Shown here: positions 30,948-38,453 of the stretch, in pieces
How positions within the stretch are numbered: the stretch's first letter is position 1
How the letters are laid out: each line of letters begins with the position of its first letter
From: Pandoraea pneumonica
GTDB lineage: Bacteria > Pseudomonadota > Gammaproteobacteria > Burkholderiales > Burkholderiaceae
Length of the DNA: 64,000 nt
Assembly: GCF_902459645.1 (NCBI RefSeq)
Contig: NZ_CABPSK010000006.1
Coordinates: forward strand, 62,001 to 126,000
Direction of reading: 5' to 3'
The notes under the pieces: model-generated
What the model saw: the letters and a program-made list of their open reading frames with translations, nothing else
Databases searched by the model: none
Told to the model about the DNA's origin: nothing
Program-made: the position numbers and the translations under genes

Positions 30948-31967
30948 TCAATGCGCCTCATGCTGTAAGGCGTCATCGCGCCCCCAAGGACTCTCCGGGC
31001 CGAACAGATACCCATCCCGATATTGAAACGAGGGCGTGCGGTCTTCTGCCAGAAAGCAGGGCCCGTCGAGGTCGATGCGGTCGCACAACTGTCCCAGAAT
31101 GTAGGCCGGTGCGACGCCAAGCGATGTGCAGGGCATGCAGCCGACCATGACCGAGCGTCCGCGCTCTCGAATCGCGCTGACGAGCGAAAGCGCGCGCGTG
31201 AGGCCACCGCATTTATCGAGCTTCACGTTCACAACGTCGTACCGGCGCGCGACCGATGCGAGATCGTCCAGATCTTGAAACGACTCGTCTGCGGCCAGGC
31301 GAATCGGATATCGCATCGACTCAAGACATTCGTCCTCACCCACCGGCAGGGGTTGTTCGAGCAGGTCGATACCCACGTGCTGCATAACTGGCAGCATCTG
31401 GCGCATGTGGTCTTGTGTCCAACCCTGATTGGCGTCAACCGACAGTGCGACGCTGGGGCATGCGGCGCGAATGGCGAGAAGTCGATCGGCATCGGCCGCA
31501 TTCCCGTCGAGTTTGATCTTCAATGCCACGGCACCTTCGTATCCTCGCGCTGCCTCGGCCATGGCGGGTGCCGTGTCCACGCCGACGGTAAACGTTGTGC
31601 GCAGCGGGCGCAGGCGCGCGCGTCCGGCCAATCGCGCGACCGTCATGCCACAACGCTGAGCGGCGAGTGACCACATCGCCGCGTCGACAGCATTTCTCGC
31701 ACCCCCGGCAGGCAGCAGCCCGATGAGCGCCTCACGCGATATACCGCGCTCGATTTGCGGGCGTACGGCGGCAATTTGCTCGGCCATGTTCTCGGGCGTT
31801 TCTGCCCGGTAGTAGACACCGGCGGCCTCGCCTCGGCCTCGATGCTGACCGGATCGCAACGCAACGACCAGTACGCGAGCGGCGTCGACGGTATGACCCG
31901 AGACGTGAAAGGGGGCGGCCAGTGGCCAGTGTTCTATGCGAACGGAAAGCGTGCAGGGAATCGTCAT
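30948..31967 (-). CDS. Dipeptide epimerase (enolase superfamily)
   Basis: A 339-residue mandelate-racemase/MLE-type enolase resembling L-Ala-D/L-Glu epimerases. Lys150 and Lys152 (ALKIKLDG), metal ligands Asp178 (SVDANQGW), Glu204 (LLEQPLP) and Asp227 (AADES), and Lys249 (NVKLDKCGG) form the expected active site. The DGPCFLAEDR segment is typical of dipeptide epimerases. Such enzymes convert L-Ala-D-Xaa dipeptides, for example from peptidoglycan, to L,L forms that normal peptidases can cut. It is 6 nt after the MFS gene in a seven-gene operon. Confidence 0.88.
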   Translation of the reverse strand: MTIPCTLSVRIEHWPLAAPFHVSGHTVDAARVLVVALRSGQHRGRGEAAGVYYRAETPENMAEQIAAVRPQIERGISREALIGLLPAGGARNAVDAAMWSLAAQRCGMTVARLAGRARLRPLRTTFTVGVDTAPAMAEAARGYEGAVALKIKLDGNAADADRLLAIRAACPSVALSVDANQGWTQDHMRQMLPVMQHVGIDLLEQPLPVGEDECLESMRYPIRLAADESFQDLDDLASVARRYDVVNVKLDKCGGLTRALSLVSAIRERGRSVMVGCMPCTSLGVAPAYILGQLCDRIDLDGPCFLAEDRTPSFQYRDGYLFGPESPWGRDDALQHEAH

Positions 31968-31973
31968 AGGCGC

Positions 31974-33326
31974 TCAGGTGTAGCGTTCGATGGCCGCGCG
32001 TACGGCATTGGCCGCACTGCGCATGAGGAGACAGGCCGCGACGAATCCCGACACGGCTACGGCCACGATGGCCCAGATAAGCCCCGAGGCGGTGCCATGC
32101 AGGTGATCCGACATCAGGCCGATGGCGACGGGACTGCCGGACTGCATCAACACCGTAGTCAGCACCCCGATCGCCGCCACTCTCGAGCGCAGATAAGGCG
32201 GGCAAATGCTCTGCATCAGTCCCGGGAACATGATCATGCCCGCCACGACGCACATGAACTGCGCGCCGAACAGCACGTAGACATACGACACCGACGGCGC
32301 GACCAAATAGGCGAGGCTGACGACGCACGCGCCCAAGGCCCCCCACTCGCAAACGCGTAGCGGGGCAAGCACGCCGAGCCGCGAGCTCAGGCGGCGAGCG
32401 ACTAGCCAGCCGAGCGCACAGCCGATAACGCTGCCGACCATGGCGGCGCTGCCGAGTCCGGCACCCGCCGTAGCCGGTGTTGCGCCGAAGAAGCGCACGG
32501 CGACGACCGGCATCCAGGTGGTCACGCCAGCAAACGCCATGTTGATCAGCGCGATGGCCCCGAAAAAACGGATCATCATCGGCATTTCGCGGCGGAAGTA
32601 TTGCCCCGCAGCGAGCCCGGGCGCCGACACGTTCCCGGTCGCGCGCTGAGTGTCCGAATGGGCATAGCGCGGCCGGATCATCGCGACGATCAACACCAGC
32701 AGCGGCGCGGGTATGGCGACGGCGAAGAAGGCCATCCGCCACGTGGAAGCGTTGCCCAGACCGAACGGCATCACGCCGTGCAAGGTGTCGATGCCTTGGA
32801 TGAGCAGCCCGCCAAGCGCCATACCTGCACCGGCGCTCAACAAGTTGACCAACGCGAAGACCGAGTTGGCGAGAATGCGTTGGCGTGCAGGGAAGAGGTC
32901 GGGGAGCAAACCGTAGATGATCGGCATGAGCCCCGCTTCGCCGATACCCAGACCGATCGATGCGATGAAGAGCGTCCAGAATCCGGTCGCCAAGCCGCAC
33001 GCGGCCGTCGCAGCGCTCCAGAGAAGGATGCACAGCGCCAGCACGGCACGGCGATCCACGCGGTCGGCGAGCCAGCCGATAGGAATGGCCGCAGCGCCTG
33101 CAAAGAGCGCAATGCCAGCGCCTTGCAGAAGCCCGACCTGAATGTCGGCAAGGCCGAATTCTGCGCGGATGAGTTCGGCCAACAGCACCAGCATCTGGCG
33201 ATCGACGTTGGCGAAGAAGGTCACGACGACTAGGGCGAGCAGCCCGAGCCACGCCCCAGCGCCCGCATATTGCTCGCGGCGTGAGGCGGCGGCATACCGT
33301 GGCGTTTCGGTATTCGAATCGAACAT
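31974..33326 (-). CDS. MFS transporter, probable peptide or amino-acid permease
   Basis: A 450-residue inner-membrane protein with 12 predicted helices and the MFS motif A GWLADRVDRRAVL between TM2 and TM3. Its place between the ExbD genes and the dipeptide epimerase suggests that it carries the imported ligand, or its fragments, across the inner membrane, as AmpG does for muropeptides. That role is inferred from position. The start at MFDSNTETP is chosen over a longer frame to 33365. Confidence 0.87.
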   Translation of the reverse strand: MFDSNTETPRYAAASRREQYAGAGAWLGLLALVVVTFFANVDRQMLVLLAELIRAEFGLADIQVGLLQGAGIALFAGAAAIPIGWLADRVDRRAVLALCILLWSAATAACGLATGFWTLFIASIGLGIGEAGLMPIIYGLLPDLFPARQRILANSVFALVNLLSAGAGMALGGLLIQGIDTLHGVMPFGLGNASTWRMAFFAVAIPAPLLVLIVAMIRPRYAHSDTQRATGNVSAPGLAAGQYFRREMPMMIRFFGAIALINMAFAGVTTWMPVVAVRFFGATPATAGAGLGSAAMVGSVIGCALGWLVARRLSSRLGVLAPLRVCEWGALGACVVSLAYLVAPSVSYVYVLFGAQFMCVVAGMIMFPGLMQSICPPYLRSRVAAIGVLTTVLMQSGSPVAIGLMSDHLHGTASGLIWAIVAVAVSGFVAACLLMRSAANAVRAAIERYT

Positions 33327-33383
33327 GTGAAGTCCAGTATTGAGTGCGTCAGCGTGCAAGGGCACGGGCGCAGAGACGAGATG

Positions 33384-33812
33384 TCATTGCGCGAAGCGCT
33401 CGTTACCCACGAGTCCGATGCGCGTCACGCCCAGCCGCTGCGCCGACGCCATGACCGTTGCGACCGACCGGTAGGGCGCTGTCGCATCGGCGCGCAGGTG
33501 CAGTTCGGTCGGCGGTGTGGACGTCGCGGCTTCGGTGAGGCGGGTCTCCAATTGCGCGCGGTCGCTAAGCGGCAAACCGTTCCATGCCACGATGCCGCTC
33601 GCGTCGACATCGATTTGCACGACGAGCGGAGGCGTCGCGGGTGCGGCATTGGAAGGTGCGGGCATGTCGAGCTTCACGGCATGCGTCTGAATCGGAATGG
33701 TGAGAATCAGCATGATCAGCAGCACCAGCATGACGTCGATGAGTGGCGTCGTGTTGATCTCCACCATGATGTCGCTGTTCTCGCCAGCGCCCGAGGGCAT
33801 GGTCATTGCCAT
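33384..33812 (-). CDS. exbD: ExbD-type biopolymer transporter (second copy)
   Basis: A 142-residue inner-membrane protein with one TM helix (LIDVMLVLLIMLILTIP) whose Asp is the proton-pathway residue of ExbD/TolR, then a periplasmic domain. It partners ExbB to energise TonB. The start is supported by CAGGAG 7 nt upstream. It lies 28 nt after the first exbD. Confidence 0.92.
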   Translation of the reverse strand: MAMTMPSGAGENSDIMVEINTTPLIDVMLVLLIMLILTIPIQTHAVKLDMPAPSNAAPATPPLVVQIDVDASGIVAWNGLPLSDRAQLETRLTEAATSTPPTELHLRADATAPYRSVATVMASAQRLGVTRIGLVGNERFAQ

Positions 33813-33840
33813 GGCAGTCTCCTGAGAGGTGCGCGTCGCG

Positions 33841-34275
33841 CTATTGGCGCGGCGGCGCTTCGGTAATGAAGTCGACCTTGGCGATGCCCGCGCGCTGGCA
33901 GGCGAGGACAACCCGTCCGATCGCGGCATAGCGAGCATCGAGATCGCCGCGAATTTGGACTTCGGGCTGGGGTGTCAACACGGCGACCGTCTTGAGTTTT
34001 TCCATCAACGTCGCCGCGTCGGGAATGTGCCGTTCGTCCCAGTACACCTCGCCGTCGCGTGTGACGGCGAGGACAACGTTCTGAGGCGTGGTCTGCAAGG
34101 GTTGCACTGCTTCCTTCGGAAGGGTGACGGGCACGGTGTGCGAAACCACGGGAATGGTGATGAGGAAGATGATGAGCAACACCAGCATGACGTCCACCAG
34201 CGGCGTCGTGTTGATGGTCGCCATGACCTCGTCGTGCTCTGCGCCACCGCTCCCGCCAGATAGGGACATCGCCAT
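33841..34275 (-). CDS. exbD: ExbD-type biopolymer transporter (first copy)
   Basis: A 144-residue ExbD/TolR family protein with NTTPLVDVMLVLLIIFLITIP as its membrane helix and conserved Asp. The periplasmic domain (about 50-140) differs clearly from the second copy, so the pair is an old duplication. It begins 4 nt after exbB. The tonB-exbB-exbD-exbD order is known from Xanthomonas. Confidence 0.93.
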   Translation of the reverse strand: MAMSLSGGSGGAEHDEVMATINTTPLVDVMLVLLIIFLITIPVVSHTVPVTLPKEAVQPLQTTPQNVVLAVTRDGEVYWDERHIPDAATLMEKLKTVAVLTPQPEVQIRGDLDARYAAIGRVVLACQRAGIAKVDFITEAPPRQ

Positions 34276-34279
34276 GGCA

Positions 34280-35110
34280 TCACCCCACACGCGCGACTTG
34301 CGACGACCGGGTCGCGACGATGGCCGAGGCCGTCGTCTTGCCGGTGAGCAGCACGTTGTGCATTTCGCAGCCGAAGTCGCGCACGCGCTCCATGACGGCT
34401 TTGTTGCGACGCACGAGCCAGTTGTAGCCGAGCACGGCGGGCACGGCGACCGCCAGGCCAATGGCCGTCATGATCAGCGCTTCGCCCACGGGCCCTGCGA
34501 CCTTGTCGATCGACGCCTGCCCGGCAATACCGATCGCGGTGAGCGCGTGATAGATGCCCCAAACGGTGCCGAAGAGGCCGACGAACGGGGCCGTCGAGCC
34601 GACGGTGCCCAAGAACGACAGGCCGTCCTGGAGCCGGTTCGACACGCCGGTCATGGCACGCTCGATAGCGCTGGCGATCCAGGTATTCAAGTCGACCTGA
34701 TCGAGCAGGGCACCGTTGTGATGATCGCGTGCCGACAGCGCGGTTTCAGCGATATATCGAAACGGGCTACCCGCATCGAGCGACCGGATGCCTTCGGACA
34801 GCGACGTGGCGTTCCAGAAGTTCTTTTCGGCGGCGCGGGCGCGACGCAAGACTTTGGCTTGTTCGAGCAATTTCGCGACGATGATGTACCAACTCCCCAT
34901 CGACATCACCACGAGAATGAGCAGGGTCCCGCGAGCGATCATGTCGCCGCCTTCCCACAGCGCTTGCAGCCCGTAGGGGTTGGTCACGGTCGATGCGGCA
35001 TGCGCGGCGGGCGAGGTGAGCGCCGCAAGGGTCGACATGACGGCCATGAGGGCCAAGGCGCCCGAAGGGCGGCGCTTACGCGGTGCGGCACGATACTGGA
35101 ACTGAAACAT
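34280..35110 (-). CDS. exbB: ExbB (MotA/TolQ/ExbB proton channel)
   Basis: A 276-residue inner-membrane protein. After a signal-like N-terminus (residues 15-38) come three TM segments: LLILVVMSMGSWYIIVAKL, GSTAPFVGLFGTVWGIYHAL and GEALIMTAIGLAVAVPAVLGYN. These form the ExbB channel core around ExbD. It lies 51 nt after tonB. Confidence 0.94.
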   Translation of the reverse strand: MFQFQYRAAPRKRRPSGALALMAVMSTLAALTSPAAHAASTVTNPYGLQALWEGGDMIARGTLLILVVMSMGSWYIIVAKLLEQAKVLRRARAAEKNFWNATSLSEGIRSLDAGSPFRYIAETALSARDHHNGALLDQVDLNTWIASAIERAMTGVSNRLQDGLSFLGTVGSTAPFVGLFGTVWGIYHALTAIGIAGQASIDKVAGPVGEALIMTAIGLAVAVPAVLGYNWLVRRNKAVMERVRDFGCEMHNVLLTGKTTASAIVATRSSQVARVG

Positions 35111-35161
35111 AGTCGTCTCCTTGACGTGAGTTCAGAGGGGGCGGGGCGGTTGAAGACCGCC

Positions 35162-35800
35162 TCAATTGAGTTGAAAGTCGAACGGCACTTGCACGCGCAC
35201 TTCCTGACCTTGTGCGACGCACTGAAACTGCCGGACGGCGCTCTCTGCCGCGCGGTCTAGCACCGGGGCGGCAGAACGGGCGACGCGAAGTTGTTTGACC
35301 TGTCCATCGGTGCCGACCACGAATTCGATGAGGACGTTGCCGGTGATGTTGTCGCGCAGCGCTTCACGCGGGTACCGGATACCGGCGCGAACTTGCGCAG
35401 AGTTCGGGCAAACGACGCCGACGTTGCCCGCCACAGGCTTGCTCTCGGCAGGGGCCGGAGGCGCCACCGGTGCGGTGGCGACAGGCTTGTCGGACTGCAC
35501 CGCGATCGCATTGGGTTGCGGCGTGGTGGGCACCTGCACTTCGGGCGGCGGCACGTAGGCCTTCGGCTGGACGACAGGGCGTGGTGCCGGGGCGATCTTC
35601 TTTACCGGCGGTGGTGGGGGCGGCGGCGGAGGCGGTTTGAGTTCCTCGATGATGCGTGTCTCGATGGGGGCCTGAATGATCGTCGCGACACGGGTTGCGA
35701 GCCCGCTAAGCAGGGCATACAGAATCAGGGCGTGCAGCAGCAGTGCCACGCCGATTCCGAGCAGTCGCCGGGCGGGCGGTTTGGGCTGGGCGTAATTCAT
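35162..35800 (-). CDS. tonB: TonB energy transducer
   Basis: A 212-residue protein anchored by one N-terminal helix (LLGIGVALLLHALILYALLS, with the conserved His). A polyproline stretch (ten Pro near residue 55) and Pro/Ala-rich spacer cross the periplasm. The C-terminal TonB domain has YPREALRDNITGNVLIEF and two Cys. First gene of a seven-gene operon. The 40-bp block shared with the receptor gene lies upstream, so this TonB probably serves that receptor. Confidence 0.94.
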   Translation of the reverse strand: MNYAQPKPPARRLLGIGVALLLHALILYALLSGLATRVATIIQAPIETRIIEELKPPPPPPPPPPVKKIAPAPRPVVQPKAYVPPPEVQVPTTPQPNAIAVQSDKPVATAPVAPPAPAESKPVAGNVGVVCPNSAQVRAGIRYPREALRDNITGNVLIEFVVGTDGQVKQLRVARSAAPVLDRAAESAVRQFQCVAQGQEVRVQVPFDFQLN

Positions 35801-35860
35801 GGACTACGTGTCTCCTACCGGCATCGGTCTTGTGTGGAGCCACGTTACGGCGCAGGTATT

Positions 35861-35900
35861 TCTGTTTCATCTCGACTTTGTATCGGGTTTGATACATAGG
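35861..35900 (-). promoter_or_regulatory. 40-bp regulatory block upstream of the tonB operon
   Basis: Read on the minus strand it contains TGTATC (35896-35891), AAACCC and GATACA (35884-35879), a perfect inverted repeat. It also contains a conserved ATGAAACAGAAAT-like extension. It matches 24921-24960 at 32 of 40 positions, in the same orientation relative to its gene. It is also upstream of the divergent response regulator. Confidence 0.68.
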
Positions 35901-36036
35901 CGATGCGATGGACCGGCGCCGAATGTTTCAGGACTGCAACAATGCCGCAAGATTGCTGGCACGTTTGTCGCGGATAATCGCGCAGTGGGGGACTGGGAAT
36001 CGATGTAGCGAAAGATAAAAAGAGGGGAGAGCGAAC

Positions 36037-36756
36037 ATGGCAACGCACGTACTGGTAGTCGACGACGATGCGCAGATTCGTAGTCTGCTTTGCGATTGTC
36101 TTGCCGGCTTTGGCATGACCTGTATGCAGGCGGCCAGCGGCGAGGAGATGCACGATGTGCTGGCACACAACGATATCGACATCGTCGTGCTCGACTTGAT
36201 GCTGCCCGACAGCGACGGCCTGACGCTATGCCGGGAATTGCGCACCTCGTCGGAAATTCCCATCGTGATGCTCACCGCACGTGGCGAGATGACCGACAGA
36301 ATTGTCGGCCTCGAACTTGGCGCGGACGATTACGTCGTGAAGCCGTTCGAGCCGCGTGAGTTGGTGGCGCGCATTCAGACGATTCTTCGCCGCACCCGCG
36401 CGCAGGCGAAGGCGGTACCCGAGCCGAAGGACGAGCGGCGGTTTGCTGGATGGCGCCTCAGTTTGATCGGTCGCCATCTCATTGCGCCCGACAATACGGT
36501 CATTCCGCTTTCCAACGCTGAATTTCGACTGCTCAATGCCTTCCTGTCTGCGCCGGGGCGCGTGCTGAGCCGTGAGTACCTAATGGATACGGCGCGGGGA
36601 AAGTCGATCGATGCGTTCGACCGCAGCATCGACGTGCAGATATCGCGGCTGCGGCACAAGCTCCGAGAAGACATCAAAGAGCCCCGGTTACTGCGCACGA
36701 TTCGCGGCGAAGGCTACATGCTCGATGTTCGCGCGCGCTCGGACGTCGACGGCTAG
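36037..36756 (+). CDS. OmpR-family response regulator
   Basis: A 239-residue regulator. The receiver domain has the acidic DDD (9-11), phosphoacceptor Asp53 (VVLDLMLPD), TAR and VVKPFEP. The C-terminal winged helix (about 140-232) has LSNAEFRLLNAFL and RTIRGEGYML. A strong GAGGGGAG site precedes the start. It is divergent from tonB and has no adjacent kinase; the EnvZ-type kinase 11 kb away on the far side of the receptor gene is the best partner. It may bind the TGTNTC-N5-CGATACA sites. Confidence 0.93.
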   Translation: MATHVLVVDDDAQIRSLLCDCLAGFGMTCMQAASGEEMHDVLAHNDIDIVVLDLMLPDSDGLTLCRELRTSSEIPIVMLTARGEMTDRIVGLELGADDYVVKPFEPRELVARIQTILRRTRAQAKAVPEPKDERRFAGWRLSLIGRHLIAPDNTVIPLSNAEFRLLNAFLSAPGRVLSREYLMDTARGKSIDAFDRSIDVQISRLRHKLREDIKEPRLLRTIRGEGYMLDVRARSDVDG

Positions 36757-36780
36757 GTGCTGACGGCTAGGTGTTGACGG
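36748..36780 (+). repeat. 14-bp tandem repeat at the end of the response regulator gene
   Basis: GACGGCTAGGTGCT (36748-36761) is followed by GACGGCTAGGTGTT (36762-36775) and a partial third GACGG. The first unit contains the TAG stop of the regulator gene, so the duplication sits on the 3' end. Confidence 0.75.
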
Positions 36781-36797
36781 TATTACGCCGCACGCGA

Positions 36798-38453
36798 CTA
36801 CACCGCCAGCGCCGCACCATCGCTGCGCGGGTCATGCGCACCGGTCGCGAGACCGTCCTCGGCGATAGCGATCACCCCGGCCTGCCCCGCGAGTGCGCTG
36901 TGTTTCGGCAATGCCGCAACGGCATGCCCGCGTTCAGCGAGCGCTGCGAACACGGCTTCTCCGGCATCGCTTTCCAGCTTCAGATTGTCCCGACTGTCGG
37001 AGAACGTGCGTCCCAGCAGAAAGCGCGGATGCGACAACGCCTCATCCGGGGCCATCCCGTAGTCGATCAATCGCGTGAGCAATGCGCTTAGCGTCTGGGG
37101 CTGACCATCTGCGCCTTGTGTCCCATATAGCAACCGCGCTCGGCCACCTTGCAGATACATGCCCGGATTGAGGGTGTGGAATGGCCGCTTGCCGGGCATC
37201 AATGCGTTCGGGTGAGCGCTACCGGTGGGGCGAAACGCTGCGCCACGGTTGTGCCACAACACCCCGGTATCGCCCGCCATCACGCCGCTGCCCCAATCGA
37301 AATAGATCGTCTGCAACACGCTCACGGCGCGACCTTCGGCGTCTGTCGCTGCGAAGTACACCGTGTCGCCTTCGCGAAAACGGTGCGGCCATTCGAGCGC
37401 GACGTTGTCGTCGATGCGTGCCGCCGCCGCGCGTAAATGCGCATCCGATAACAGCCTCTCCACGGGAACCTCGGCAAACGCCGGATCGGCGACGTACTGG
37501 TCGCGATCGATAAACGCCTGCTTCACCGCTTCGACCAGCCGGTGGTAGTACGTCGCGCTGCCATGCCCGCAGTCCTTCAACCCCAGACGCGCAAGGATCC
37601 CCATGATTTGCAACGTCGTCACCCCCTGCGTCGGCGGCGGCAGCGTCGCCAGCACACCTTCGCCATAGGGCATCGTCAGCGCGGGCGACACATGCACGCG
37701 CGTGTCGGCAAAGTCGTCGCGCGTGAGCGGTGACCCCGCCGACTGCAAGCCCGCCGCCACCCGCGCCGCCAACTCGCCTTCATAGAATTCTCGTGGCCCG
37801 CTATCGGCCAGCCGCCGCAGCGTGGCCGCCAATGCCGGTTGCCGGAACCGTTCGCCCACGACCGGTGCACGGCCGTCAGGCAGAAACGTCTCGGCAAAAC
37901 CGCGCCATATCGACGCCTCACACATCTCACCGGCGCGATACGTGTACCAGAAGTCCTGCGAGCGGCTGATCGCAAAGCCCTCCTCGGCGGCCTCAATGGC
38001 CGGTGCGAGCAGCGAGGCCCACGACAGGGTGCCGCCCCATTGCTCGCGACTCACTTGATACGCGGCTTCCCATGCGGCAACCGTAGCGGCGGTCGTCAAC
38101 GCGGAGACCGGCCCGCGCGTGGGAATCGCATTGCCGTCACGTAACGCCGACGGCAGATGTCGTGCCGCCTGACCGATGCCGGAGATGGCAAGCGGCGCGG
38201 CATCGCCAGCCTCGTCGTTTTTGCCGTTAGCGTCCGCCACCAGCCAAAAGCCGTCGCCACCCAGTCCGGTGAAGTGCGGCATCGTCACGCACAGCATGGC
38301 CGCGATGGCGATAGCCGCCTCGATGGCGTTGCCACCTTGCTGCAACACATCACGGCCCGCAGCGCTTGCCATCGTATGCGGGCTTGTCACCAGCCCTGCG
38401 CGTCCGCTGGCGGCGACGCACGAGCGGCCGTCCATCACGTCGCGCGCCGTCAT
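36798..38453 (-). CDS. Gamma-glutamyltransferase-family amidohydrolase (HpxW/oxamate-amidohydrolase-like)
   Basis: A 551-residue Ntn-hydrolase proenzyme. Self-cleavage is expected before the Thr in EGDTVYFAATDAEGRAVS, which becomes the nucleophile. This pattern, plus FDWGSGVMAGDTGVLWHNRG, resembles oxamate amidohydrolase HpxW more than classical GGT, which has TTHFSV. No signal peptide is seen, again unlike periplasmic GGT. Its ATG overlaps the stop of the triple-fusion transporter gene by 4 nt, so it belongs to that operon and probably acts on the transported amide. Confidence 0.85.
   Translation of the reverse strand: MTARDVMDGRSCVAASGRAGLVTSPHTMASAAGRDVLQQGGNAIEAAIAIAAMLCVTMPHFTGLGGDGFWLVADANGKNDEAGDAAPLAISGIGQAARHLPSALRDGNAIPTRGPVSALTTAATVAAWEAAYQVSREQWGGTLSWASLLAPAIEAAEEGFAISRSQDFWYTYRAGEMCEASIWRGFAETFLPDGRAPVVGERFRQPALAATLRRLADSGPREFYEGELAARVAAGLQSAGSPLTRDDFADTRVHVSPALTMPYGEGVLATLPPPTQGVTTLQIMGILARLGLKDCGHGSATYYHRLVEAVKQAFIDRDQYVADPAFAEVPVERLLSDAHLRAAAARIDDNVALEWPHRFREGDTVYFAATDAEGRAVSVLQTIYFDWGSGVMAGDTGVLWHNRGAAFRPTGSAHPNALMPGKRPFHTLNPGMYLQGGRARLLYGTQGADGQPQTLSALLTRLIDYGMAPDEALSHPRFLLGRTFSDSRDNLKLESDAGEAVFAALAERGHAVAALPKHSALAGQAGVIAIAEDGLATGAHDPRSDGAALAV

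Noticed and set aside
31732-33252. 506-codon minus-strand frame overlapping the MFS and epimerase genes
   Set aside because: Another frame of two clear genes; Arg-rich without motifs.
34088-35260. 390-codon plus-strand frame across exbD, exbB and tonB
   Set aside because: Antisense to three well-supported genes; atypical composition.
36798-38453. Classical periplasmic gamma-glutamyltranspeptidase acting on glutathione
   Set aside because: No signal peptide, and the nucleophile context DTVYFAATD and later motifs resemble the HpxW-type group more than GGT. A looser family name was used.
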